7,258 nucleotides of DNA from an uncultured Clostridia bacterium (GCA_937858235.1 CALLZZ010000550.1:1-7258); one strand, 5' to 3'. Positions 1-7,227 are shown, counted from the stretch's first letter. A program made the numbers and translations. Notes: a model not told the origin generated them from the letters alone.

Positions 1-1
1 A

Positions 2-1999
2 ATCGCCGCAAATGAAGCGCAGCGCAAGGAGTGGGTACGCTTATTTGCTATCGATCAAATCGAAGGTAATCTGACTACCGTAGCTTACTCGGAGCCGCTC
101 ACTGTAGAATTTCTGAAAGCAAATCCATTTCTTGTTTTGGATACGGCATTTTTTGATGATGTTTTCAAAGAGAAGCTGATTGATAGTATTGATAATCTGG
201 ATGAAAAGCTTGATGGACTGATGATACACAGCGAAAACGCACAAGCATTAAACTTTCTCGAAACAAAATATGCAGGTAAAATCAGGTGTACATACATTGA
301 TCCGCCTTACAATTCTCCATCCAGCGAAATCCTGTATAAAAATAACTTCAGAGATTCCTCTTGGATTACAATGATGGAAAATCGACTTCGCCTCAACCAA
401 GCATTTTCCACAAAAGATGGATCAACTGTTATTGCCATAGATAAATATGAGCAAAATTGGCTTTTTGATTTATGCAAACAGCTTTATCCTTCCTACGATA
501 TTGTTACTGTAGCAGTAGAACATAATAAAAAAGGTACTCAAGGTGATCATTTTTCATATTCAAATGAATTTGCTATTTTTGTAATGCCGCCTGCCCTGAA
601 AAAGCTAAATGAAACAATTAGACCGGAAGATGAATGGGACTACTCAAATCTAAGAAATTGGGGCAGTGAATCGGAAAGATCAGATGCAGCAAATTGCTTC
701 TATCCGATATATGTTCAAAATGAAAAAGTAGTAGGATTTGGCGATGTACTTGCTGATGAAATGCATCCGACAGCAAATGAAACAATTACTGGCAATATCA
801 ATGTGCATTTTCCTAATAAAGATGGGTTGATTACTATTGGCGCAACATCAACGGAACCGATAATTGCCGTATATCCGATTGATGATACTGGAGTAGAGCG
901 CAAATGGCGATATGCATTTCAATCTATTGATGAAATATTTAATTACTTAAAAGTCGAGAATTCACGTGGTGGCAATTTACAAATAAAAATGCCTAAATTT
1001 TCAGATCAGTTCAAGACTATGTGGTATGACTCCCGCTACAATGCCGGTGATAATGGTACAAAGATAATAAGTGATATGGGCTTTACAAAACAGGATTTTG
1101 AATTCCCCAAATCATTATATACTGTTAGAGATTGTATCTATGCTGTATCTTCTTCAAACGACATAATACTCGATTATTTCGCAGGTTCTGGAACAACAGG
1201 GCAAGTAGTTATAGATATGAACCGCGCAGATGGAGGTAAACGTAAATATATTCTTGTTGAAATGGGCGAGTATTTTTCTACAACGACAAAGCCGCGTATT
1301 GAGAAAGTGGTATACAGCGAGGATTGGAAGGACGGTAAACCGGTATCAAGAAAAGGTTCCAGCCATGCTTTCAAGTACCTGCGCCTTGAAAGCTACGAGG
1401 ATGCTTTGAACAATATTTCTCTTACTGATTACGACATGACAAAGCTCGGTGATGCCAAAGAAGGATATTTTCTTTCCTATATGCTGAATACGGAATCCGA
1501 TGGCAGCGTGAGCTTGCTGAATGTAGATAAGCTGGACAAACCTTTCAGCTACAAGATGAATATCACGCGCAATCTGGAAAGCAAGGAGCGCACCGTAGAC
1601 CTTGTGGAGACTTTCAACTATCTGATCGGCCTGAAAGTAGAGCGCAGCTATGCGCTGGCAAGTTTCGACGCCGATTTTACCACAGGCGAATATGGTGCGG
1701 TTACTGCAAAATTAAAAAGCGGGAAAGCCTATAAAATCAAGATGGTCGAAGGTACGCTGCCGTCCGGCGAGCGCGCTTTGGTAATCTGGCGCGAAATGAC
1801 CGGCGACGTTGTGAAAGATAACGCCGTGCTGGACGCATTTTTCCTGCGCAAGAAAATCAGCACTACAGATTTTGAGTACCGTAAAATATACGTCAACTGC
1901 GACAATAATCTTCAAAACGTGCGCACGGACGAGGAAAACTGGAAAGTTATCCTGATTGAGGAAGAAATGAAAAAGAGAATGTTCGAATCTGTAGAATAA
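2..1999 (+). CDS. mod: Type III restriction-modification Mod subunit (DNA amino-methyltransferase), 5' end outside window
   Basis: This gene encodes the methyltransferase and specificity subunit of a Type III restriction-modification system, which transfers a methyl group from AdoMet to a base (usually adenine N6) in a short asymmetric site. The visible 665 residues contain catalytic motif IV as IDPPYN (DPPY at visible residues 100-103) and the AdoMet-binding motif I as DYFAGSGTTG (F at 393). DPPY before FxGxG is the beta-class order of Type III Mods. The roughly 290 residues between them should hold the target-recognition domain. About 270 residues follow motif I and carry no motif I recognise. 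The frame is open to base 2 with no stop, and residues before the TTG at 137 (KEWVRLFAID, then YSEPLTVEFLKANPF) look like the linker seen in large Mods of this group. The TTG is therefore internal, and a few hundred N-terminal residues are probably missing (from memory of the family). Res follows 12 bases downstream. DPPY favours adenine N6, but N4-cytosine cannot be excluded. Confidence 0.92.
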   Translation: MAANEAQRKEWVRLFAIDQIEGNLTTVAYSEPLTVEFLKANPFLVLDTAFFDDVFKEKLIDSIDNLDEKLDGLMIHSENAQALNFLETKYAGKIRCTYIDPPYNSPSSEILYKNNFRDSSWITMMENRLRLNQAFSTKDGSTVIAIDKYEQNWLFDLCKQLYPSYDIVTVAVEHNKKGTQGDHFSYSNEFAIFVMPPALKKLNETIRPEDEWDYSNLRNWGSESERSDAANCFYPIYVQNEKVVGFGDVLADEMHPTANETITGNINVHFPNKDGLITIGATSTEPIIAVYPIDDTGVERKWRYAFQSIDEIFNYLKVENSRGGNLQIKMPKFSDQFKTMWYDSRYNAGDNGTKIISDMGFTKQDFEFPKSLYTVRDCIYAVSSSNDIILDYFAGSGTTGQVVIDMNRADGGKRKYILVEMGEYFSTTTKPRIEKVVYSEDWKDGKPVSRKGSSHAFKYLRLESYEDALNNISLTDYDMTKLGDAKEGYFLSYMLNTESDGSVSLLNVDKLDKPFSYKMNITRNLESKERTVDLVETFNYLIGLKVERSYALASFDADFTTGEYGAVTAKLKSGKAYKIKMVEGTLPSGERALVIWREMTGDVVKDNAVLDAFFLRKKISTTDFEYRKIYVNCDNNLQNVRTDEENWKVILIEEEMKKRMFESVE

Positions 2000-2004
2000 G
2001 GAGG
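1998..2004 (+). promoter_or_regulatory. Ribosome binding site of res
   Basis: AAGGAGG, a full match to the anti-Shine-Dalgarno core, sits 7 bases before the ATG at 2012. It overlaps the last two bases of the mod stop codon TAA. This fixes the res start and supports translation of both genes from one mRNA. No promoter-like sequence separates the genes. Confidence 0.9.
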
Positions 2005-2011
2005 CGGTAGC

Positions 2012-5000
2012 ATGGCCAGAACAGCTGGGAAGCAGAAAAACGCGCCTGAATTGCAATTCTATCAAAAGCTTGTTTTGAACCGTTATCTGCTCTCCCAATT
2101 CGGAGCAGATGATTTTCAAGCACTTTCGGTAAATTTGAAAGATCCATCTTTGGAACAGATTGATGGAGAAGGCGTAACGGGCTTTTACAAGCAACTTGTA
2201 GCTCAGATCAGCGGTCACTGCGCTGTTTCTGATGAAAAGCTTGCACAGTATGACCTTAATATTGTGTCATACCTGAGCAAAATCAACGAAAAACGCGAAG
2301 ACAAGATTTCTCTGAAGTATTTTCAGTACCTTGCCCTGCTCTTTACAGAATATTATCTGGACGAATATTTCAACGATCGCCGGGCATTGCTCAGCGGATT
2401 GAATACTTTTGTCGCGAATTTTAACGAGCAGTATCCAAACGATTCAATTGATGCCTATAAGGAAAATGATCTTAACAAAATAGCATTCTGGAGTGCCACC
2501 GGTTCAGGCAAGACGCTTTTGATGCACATCAATTATTACCAGTACCTTCACTATTGTGAAGGTAAAATATCAGATGATGCAACATTCATTTTACTGACTC
2601 CAAAGGAAGGCTTGTCCTTCCAGCACATCGAAGATTTCAAAACGGACGGTATTCCGGCGGCTATCTACGATAAGAATGCAAGACGTGCGTTTGCAGCCAA
2701 AAATGAAATAAGCATACTCGAAAATACAAAGCTTGGCGATAAGGACGGCGATAAAACCGTAGCGGTCAGCCGTTTTGGAAAAAAGAACATAGTGTTTGTT
2801 GATGAAGGTCATCGCGGCGCTTCCGGCGACAAATGGTATCTGTACCGGAATATGCTTTGCGAAGAGGGCTTTTCTTTCGAGTATTCTGCTACATTTGGGC
2901 AGGCAGTAAAGGCTTCCGGTAAAAATGATCTGTTGCAGGAGTATGCCAAGTGTATTATCTTCGATTACTCTTATAAGTTTTTCTACAGTGACGGTTACGG
3001 TAAAGACTACAATATTCTCAATCTTCAAGATGACAGTGATGATTATAAGCAGCTGGAATACCTGACGGCCTGCCTTTTGACCTATTATCAGCAGAAAAAG
3101 CTATATCTGGCTAAACCAAAGGAATTTGCGCCGTTCAATATTGAAAATCCGCTGCTTGTTTTTGTTGGTGCCAGCGTAAATGCTGTGCGTACGGAAAATA
3201 AAAGGAAGGTATCAGATATTGTCGATATCCTTCTGTTTATCAGAAACTTTGTGACCGATCAAAAGAATTCCGTTGCTAATATTGAGCACATTCTTTCCGG
3301 TAATACCGGCCTCTTAGATGGACAAAACCGGGATGTTTTCAGGAATACCTTCCCTTATCTTGTGCAGGAAGGTTTGGCACCGGCAGCTTTGTATGCCGAC
3401 GTTCTGAAAACCGTGTTTAACTGTAATACTGTTGGGGCAACGCTTCATATTGAAAACCTGAAGGGCGTCAGCGGTGAAATACGTTTGCGCCTTGGTGACA
3501 ATGACCCATTCGGCGTTATCAATGTCGGTGACGACTCAGCATTGCTTTCACTCTGTACGGATAACGGCTTTTATACGGATGCCATCGATTTCAGTGAATC
3601 GCTCTTCCAGGGAATTACCAAGCCAGGTTCGACAATCAATCTGCTTCTCGGTTCCAAGAAATTCACAGAAGGTTGGAACTGCTGGCGCGTTTCTACAATG
3701 GGTCTTATGAATGTAGGCCGTAGTGAAGGCAGCGAAATTATTCAGCTGTTTGGACGTGGTGTTCGCTTAAAAGGTTATGGAATGTCCCTGAAGCGCAGCA
3801 GCTTCTATTTAAAGGATCATCCAGATGTAAAGATACCGAAGCACATGGGTATTTTGGAGACGCTGAACATATTTGGCGTGCGTGCCGACTACATGAAGCA
3901 GTTTAAGGAATTCCTTGATGCGGAAGGTGTTCCATCTAATAAAGAACAGCCGATTATTCTCAAACTTCCTGTTATCCGGAATCGCCGCTATAAAAAGAGC
4001 GGCTTATACTCGTTGCGTGTTAAGGATGACCTTGATTTCAAGAAAGATGCTGCAAAGCCATTTCTACGTTTTGCGGACAGTATCCACATCGTCTTGGACT
4101 GCTATGCAAAGGTGCAGTTCCAAACTTCCCAAAAACGTACCGTCAGCGAGGTAACTAAGAATGAGACCAAGCTGCGTCCGGAGAACCTTGCATATCTGGA
4201 CTATAACAGTATCTATCTGCAAATGCAGGAGTACAAGAATGCAAAAGCCCGTTATAACGTCAATATCAGCAAGATGGACATTATTGATCTTCTAAATAAT
4301 CCGTCATGGTATACTCTTCTGATCCCAGAAGAAGAGCTTGATGTTCACAGTTTTAAGGATTATAAACGCTTTGAAAAAATTGCTGTGGCCTTGCTCATTA
4401 AATACTTTGACAAATATTATTATGCAGAAAAGAGCCGGTGGGAAACTCCGTTGCTGCATCTGGTGTCAATGGATGATAAGAATGAAAACTTCCTTAATGA
4501 AGAAAATGACGAATATACAATCAGCATCAGCAATGCGGATGAAGAGGACGAAATGGTCATCTGGTTACAGCACATAATTGACGAGATGAAGACTGCTAAG
4601 TCTAATCGTCAGCTTATCGATTTTGTAAAGCCGCATGGCGATATAAGTGTGATTAGCTTTCCGTCTCACCTATACAGCCCTTTGCTTTATCTGGCAAAGA
4701 ATAATATTGAGATCAATATCTCCCCTGTACCGTTGAATGAAAGTGAAAGTAAATTTATTATTGACCTTCGTGATTATGCAGGTCAGAACAAAGATCGGTT
4801 TGAAGGAAAAGAGCTATATATCATCCGGAACAAGAGCAAGAAAGGCATTGGATTTTTTGAAAACAGCGGCTTCTATCCCGATTTCATCATGTGGTTAATC
4901 GCTGATGGCAAACAGTACATTACTTTTATCGACCCGCACGGTATGGGAAGAGAATCAATCAAATCAGAAAAGGTTACACTTCATACACGCATCAAGGATA

Positions 5001-5176
5001 CAATCCAAAATACCTTAAGCGACCCTAACGTGATGCTGAATTCGTTTATTCTTTCTCCTACGCCGCATAGTTCTTTGGTTGAAAACTATATTCCTGTAAG
5101 CGATTGGAACAGAGAAAATGTGCTGTTCATGGATGATAATAGTTATATTAGTACCATTTTTTCATTATTAAAATGA
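2012..5176 (+). CDS. res: Type III restriction-modification Res subunit (SF2 helicase/translocase-nuclease)
   Basis: This gene encodes the motor and nuclease subunit that works with Mod: it uses ATP to communicate between unmethylated sites and cleaves DNA. The 1054 residues are close to classical Res proteins (about 900-1000). Helicase motifs appear in order: Walker A ATGSGKT at 162-168, motif Ia near LLTPKEG at 194-200, motif II as DEGH at 264-267, motif III SAT at 292-294, motif V FTEGWNCWRV at 551-560 and motif VI QLFGRGVR at 578-585. The C-terminal region contains FYPDF (P956, D957) and, 17 residues after D957, FIDPHG (D974, P975, H976). The layout fits a PD-(D/E)xK nuclease, but histidine stands where lysine is expected. 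About 370 residues lie between the helicase core and this segment, longer than a simple linker. The ATG is chosen from the AAGGAGG 7 bases upstream. The frame is intact, and the gene is probably cotranscribed with mod. Family assignment is secure; cleavage competence is not. Confidence 0.93.
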   Translation: MARTAGKQKNAPELQFYQKLVLNRYLLSQFGADDFQALSVNLKDPSLEQIDGEGVTGFYKQLVAQISGHCAVSDEKLAQYDLNIVSYLSKINEKREDKISLKYFQYLALLFTEYYLDEYFNDRRALLSGLNTFVANFNEQYPNDSIDAYKENDLNKIAFWSATGSGKTLLMHINYYQYLHYCEGKISDDATFILLTPKEGLSFQHIEDFKTDGIPAAIYDKNARRAFAAKNEISILENTKLGDKDGDKTVAVSRFGKKNIVFVDEGHRGASGDKWYLYRNMLCEEGFSFEYSATFGQAVKASGKNDLLQEYAKCIIFDYSYKFFYSDGYGKDYNILNLQDDSDDYKQLEYLTACLLTYYQQKKLYLAKPKEFAPFNIENPLLVFVGASVNAVRTENKRKVSDIVDILLFIRNFVTDQKNSVANIEHILSGNTGLLDGQNRDVFRNTFPYLVQEGLAPAALYADVLKTVFNCNTVGATLHIENLKGVSGEIRLRLGDNDPFGVINVGDDSALLSLCTDNGFYTDAIDFSESLFQGITKPGSTINLLLGSKKFTEGWNCWRVSTMGLMNVGRSEGSEIIQLFGRGVRLKGYGMSLKRSSFYLKDHPDVKIPKHMGILETLNIFGVRADYMKQFKEFLDAEGVPSNKEQPIILKLPVIRNRRYKKSGLYSLRVKDDLDFKKDAAKPFLRFADSIHIVLDCYAKVQFQTSQKRTVSEVTKNETKLRPENLAYLDYNSIYLQMQEYKNAKARYNVNISKMDIIDLLNNPSWYTLLIPEEELDVHSFKDYKRFEKIAVALLIKYFDKYYYAEKSRWETPLLHLVSMDDKNENFLNEENDEYTISISNADEEDEMVIWLQHIIDEMKTAKSNRQLIDFVKPHGDISVISFPSHLYSPLLYLAKNNIEINISPVPLNESESKFIIDLRDYAGQNKDRFEGKELYIIRNKSKKGIGFFENSGFYPDFIMWLIADGKQYITFIDPHGMGRESIKSEKVTLHTRIKDTIQNTLSDPNVMLNSFILSPTPHSSLVENYIPVSDWNRENVLFMDDNSYISTIFSLLK

Positions 5177-5301
5177 GCAGTCATGATCACGATTGATACC
5201 TGCTCTCCAAATGAAAATCTGTTCTGACGTTAAAGACGAATTACTTGACGACTATTTGGTCCTGCACATATTTTCATTTGCTGGTGATATACTTGACCCC
5301 A

Positions 5302-5336
5302 TGCAGAAGCGGACGGTAAAACCGTCCGCTTCTGCA
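5302..5336. repeat. Perfect 16-bp inverted repeat (hairpin, AAA loop)
   Basis: Bases 5302-5317 are exactly complementary to 5321-5336, with a 3-base AAA loop. The stem core is GCGGACGGT / ACCGTCCGC. It lies 126 bases after the res stop. No T-run follows it on either strand, so it is not a textbook intrinsic terminator. It could block 3' exonuclease decay of the mod-res mRNA, be a dispersed palindromic repeat, or belong to a structured RNA. Confidence 0.75.
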
Positions 5337-5384
5337 ATTATGCCGCTCTTTCCCTTGATGTTTTATCGATACTACAAGAGCGTT

Positions 5385-5444
5385 GAGCCGTCCATGCTCC
5401 CGGAAGCGTCCGCAGGACGCGCAGCCGCACAATTTATTTGTGCG
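5385..5444. repeat. Cluster of three short hairpins next to the IS left end
   Basis: Three consecutive inverted repeats are visible. The first is GAGC 5385-5388 with GCTC 5396-5399 (weak). The second is GCGTCC 5406-5411 with GGACGC 5415-5420, loop GCA. The third is CGCACAA 5426-5432 with TTGTGCG 5438-5444, loop TTTAT. The last ends 18 bases before the IS. They are either part of a structured RNA or the palindromic target region into which the IS inserted. Confidence 0.5.
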
Positions 5445-5462
5445 CTCAAAGGGGATTGGGGG

Positions 5463-5484
5463 CAGACTGTGTCAAAAGTCAGCC
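5463..5484 (+). repeat. Left terminal inverted repeat of the IS
   Basis: It begins CAGACTGTGTCAAAA and matches the reverse complement of 7093-7114 at 20 of 22 positions. The first 15 bases are identical. The two mismatches are GT (5478-5479) against CA. It would be bound by the transposase during excision. Confidence 0.88.
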
Positions 5485-5502
5485 GCCAATCAAGCAAAGT
5501 AG

Positions 5503-5530
5503 TATAATGTAATTATAAAAAGTACATTAT
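5503..5530 (+). promoter_or_regulatory. Transposase promoter -10 box within an inverted repeat
   Basis: TATAAT at 5503-5508 is a perfect -10 hexamer, placed 37 bases before the transposase ATG. No good -35 is seen at 16-18 bases upstream (the region reads about CAGCCG), so the promoter is probably weak, which is common for transposases. ATAATGTA (5504-5511) is repeated in inverse as TACATTAT (5523-5530), overlapping the -10 box and the likely transcription start. It could be an operator or a leader hairpin. GGGCGGTG at 5532-5539 is the only ribosome-site-like stretch, and it lies just after the repeat. Confidence 0.5.
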
Positions 5531-5545
5531 TGGGCGGTGTTTTAA

Positions 5546-7024
5546 ATGGAATTTATCATTGGCGAGGATCGTGAACAAAACTCATTGTTACCGGATTGTT
5601 TGGATGATTATATCGATGAGGAAAACACCGCCAGAGTAATTGATGCTTACGTAGAAAGTCTGAATATGTCCCAACTCGGCTTTGAAAAAAGTGTACCAAA
5701 TGAAACTGGCCGTCCTATGTACGCTCCGAAAGATTTACTGAAGTTGTACATATATGGCTATATGAATCGGGTTCGTTCTTCTCGAAATCTGGAAAGAGAG
5801 TCACACCGTAATCTGGAAGTGATCTGGTTACTGAGAAAACTAACACCGGATCATAAAACGATTGCCCGTTTTCGGCAGCAGAATCCAAAGGCGCTCAAAA
5901 ATGTGTTCCGTGATTTCGTCAGATTATGTTCTGGCCTTGGTCTGTATGGTAAAGAATTGATTGCGGTTGACGGAAGCAAATTCAAGGCATGGAACACGAA
6001 AGACCGGAATTTCACAAAGGGAAAAATCACGGATCGTATTCATAGGATTGATAAAAAAATAGAGCAATACATGACGGAACTGGACGAACAGGATAAAGCA
6101 GAAAGTAACGATACGGAAAGCCCTCATGCCGTTAAGGTTCAAGAGATTATTCGACAACTTGCGGAACGAAAAAAACGGCTACAGTCTTTTAGCGAGGATT
6201 TGAAAAAAGGCGAAGAAACACAGATTTCGTTGACCGATCCGGACAGCCGATTGATGAAAACAAAGAATGGTTTGGATGTTTGTTTTAATGTGCAAACTGC
6301 TGTGGACAGCAAAAATAAAATGATCGTGGAGTTTGATGTAAGCAATCAAGTTCAAGACAAAAATATGATGGCGCCAATGGCCCGAAAAGCCGCAGAGATA
6401 TTGGAAGCCGGGCCAATGACAATTGTGGCAGATAACGGATATGACAGCGTCAGCGATGTGGCGCAAGTTTTAAAAGCCGGACATACCCCGGTAGTTGCTG
6501 GCGGCGCGTATGAATTTTGCTTTCCAACCGAAGAAAAACAAGCTGAAACAATTGACGACTACAATCCGGAAATTGCGCGCTCCGTGTTTTTCCCGGAACA
6601 CAATGTTTTTATTTGTCCAATGGGAAAGATTCTGCACCCATCCGCTTATTGCAGATCAAAGCATGTTGCAAGATACATGAATACAGCAGCTTGCAAAACC
6701 TGTTTACACAAATGCACGTCTTCCCGGTATTACGCGGCGGAACGATTGATTAAGCCATCGGAATTCAGTCGGCAATATGATGATTGCCCGTTGCCGTTGA
6801 GAAAAGTTCACGTAAAGCAGGACAAGAAGATCGTTCGTCTGCGAAAATGTATTGTAGAGCATCCGTTTGGCTCTGTAAAACGAAATCTTGGCGTCTCCTA
6901 CCTTTTGTTGCGGGGAAAGCAAAAGGCAGAAGGCGAAATTTCACTTGCCTTCCTGGCATACAATCTGAAAAGAGCGATCCATATTCTTGGGACAAAGGAA
7001 CTGATACAAGCCCTTGGGGCGTAG
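5546..7024 (+). CDS. IS1182-family DDE transposase
   Basis: This 492-residue transposase should cut and join the IS ends by the metal-dependent DDE mechanism. The N-terminal part (about 55-115) has the conserved helical domain of this family, with YAPKDLLKLYIYGYMNRVRSSRNLE-like features followed by HKTIARFR. Catalytic residues fit D142 (AVDGSKFKAWN), D296 (VADNGYD) and E438 (IVEHPFGSVKR). A charged, probably helical insertion with K/E/D-rich repeats lies at about 165-225. A cysteine cluster, C357 (CPMG) with C383-x2-C386-x3-C390, resembles the zinc-binding knuckle common in these transposases. No frameshift or internal stop is present. The ATG at 5546 follows a weak GGGCGGTG site by 6 bases and agrees with the usual N-terminus, where a segment like ENTARVIDAYVE follows soon after. 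The stop codon is followed within two bases by a terminator. Family assignment comes from motifs; the exact IS name is not known. Confidence 0.93.
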   Translation: MEFIIGEDREQNSLLPDCLDDYIDEENTARVIDAYVESLNMSQLGFEKSVPNETGRPMYAPKDLLKLYIYGYMNRVRSSRNLERESHRNLEVIWLLRKLTPDHKTIARFRQQNPKALKNVFRDFVRLCSGLGLYGKELIAVDGSKFKAWNTKDRNFTKGKITDRIHRIDKKIEQYMTELDEQDKAESNDTESPHAVKVQEIIRQLAERKKRLQSFSEDLKKGEETQISLTDPDSRLMKTKNGLDVCFNVQTAVDSKNKMIVEFDVSNQVQDKNMMAPMARKAAEILEAGPMTIVADNGYDSVSDVAQVLKAGHTPVVAGGAYEFCFPTEEKQAETIDDYNPEIARSVFFPEHNVFICPMGKILHPSAYCRSKHVARYMNTAACKTCLHKCTSSRYYAAERLIKPSEFSRQYDDCPLPLRKVHVKQDKKIVRLRKCIVEHPFGSVKRNLGVSYLLLRGKQKAEGEISLAFLAYNLKRAIHILGTKELIQALGA

Positions 7025-7025
7025 C

Positions 7026-7048
7026 GCAGGCAATATGCCTGCTTTTTT
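7026..7048 (+). terminator. Intrinsic terminator of the transposase
   Basis: GCAGGCA (7026-7032) pairs with TGCCTGC (7036-7042) across an ATA loop and is followed directly by six T (7043-7048). This is a canonical rho-independent terminator, 2 bases after the transposase stop and inside the IS. It should stop transposase transcripts before the right end. Confidence 0.9.
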
Positions 7049-7092
7049 GTTGTCTGCAAAGAAAACAAAGCGGGGTTTGGGGGAATGCCGCG

Positions 7093-7114
7093 GGCTGTGT
7101 TTTGACACAGTCTG
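7093..7114 (-). repeat. Right terminal inverted repeat of the IS
   Basis: It is the inverse partner of 5463-5484, with 20 of 22 matches. Within it, CTGTGT (7095-7100) and ACACAG (7105-7110) form a perfect small hairpin with loop TTTG, which the left copy cannot form perfectly. It also contains TTGACA (7102-7107) facing outward, identical to a -35 consensus. Confidence 0.88.
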
Positions 7115-7129
7115 GGGGCCTGCCACCAA

Positions 7130-7203
7130 CAAGCAATTTTCCGGTTTTCGCGCAAGCGAAAAATTGGGAAATGGGCATCGTGGGTACCACGATGCATTGC
7201 TTG
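7130..7203 (+). other. Predicted three-way-junction structure, possible non-coding RNA
   Basis: Three helices can form together. P1 is CAAGCAA 7130-7136 with TTGCTTG 7197-7203. P2 is 7137-7142 with 7166-7171, continued by TTTTCGC 7145-7151 with GCGAAAA 7156-7162, capped by GCAA. P3 is GCATCGTGG 7175-7183 with CCACGATGC 7187-7195, loop GTA. The junction is tight: 0, 3 and 1 unpaired bases. P2 uses G-U pairs at 7140/7168, 7143/7165 and 7144/7164 plus one bulged A. G-U pairs and a GNRA loop make sense only as RNA read on the + strand. I do not recognise an RNA family. Reading frames crossing it have no support as genes. Confidence 0.45.
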
Positions 7204-7227
7204 CTACTTTTGTTTCTTTCTTAATCA

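Larger units (their letters stand above)
5177..5462. other. Non-coding region between res and the insertion sequence
   Basis: A reading frame from 5193 to 5507 exists, but it lacks a convincing ribosome binding site, runs through a 16-bp perfect hairpin, crosses into the IS left end, and encodes a protein I do not recognise. I regard the interval as non-coding. It holds the hairpins described separately and no canonical intrinsic terminator for the restriction operon. The part from about 5300 on appears more GC-rich than the flanking genes. Confidence 0.6.
5463..7114 (+). mobile_element. Complete IS1182-family insertion sequence, 1652 bp
   Basis: The element is bounded by 22-bp terminal inverted repeats and contains a single full-length DDE transposase plus its own terminator, so it looks intact and possibly active. 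Its length fits the family (roughly 1.3-1.95 kb, from general knowledge). GGGG lies directly outside both ends (5459-5462 and 7115-7118) and may be a 4-bp target duplication, though a run of one base is weak proof. It sits after the restriction operon without interrupting a recognisable gene. Outside the left end, GGGG ATT GGGGG makes the exact boundary uncertain by a base or two. Confidence 0.88.

Noticed and set aside
2..1999. Phase-variable repeat tract in mod
   Set aside because: Type III mod genes often carry short tandem repeats for on-off switching. The visible part shows only ordinary short A-runs (for example A6 at 527-532), though the unseen 5' end could still hold one.
1712..2218. 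A 168-residue minus-strand frame over the mod-res junction
   Set aside because: It is antisense to two well-supported genes and to the shared ribosome site, and its sequence resembles no protein I know.
5175..5205. GAGCAG / CTGCTC inverted repeat overlapping the res stop codon
   Set aside because: Only 6 bp with a 19-base loop and no T-run; too weak to call a terminator.
5193..5507. A 104-residue reading frame between res and the IS
   Set aside because: It has no convincing ribosome site, crosses a perfect 16-bp hairpin and the IS left repeat, and has no recognisable domain, so it is almost surely a chance frame.
6053..6175. Two A7 runs in the transposase (6053-6059 and 6169-6175) as programmed frameshift sites
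   Set aside because: The full transposase is already encoded in one frame, and slipping at the first run leads to early stops; no downstream second frame needs joining.
6784..7224. Overlapping reading frames at the transposase 3' end on both strands
   Set aside because: They overlap the transposase reading frame, run through its terminator and the IS right end, and show no family features.
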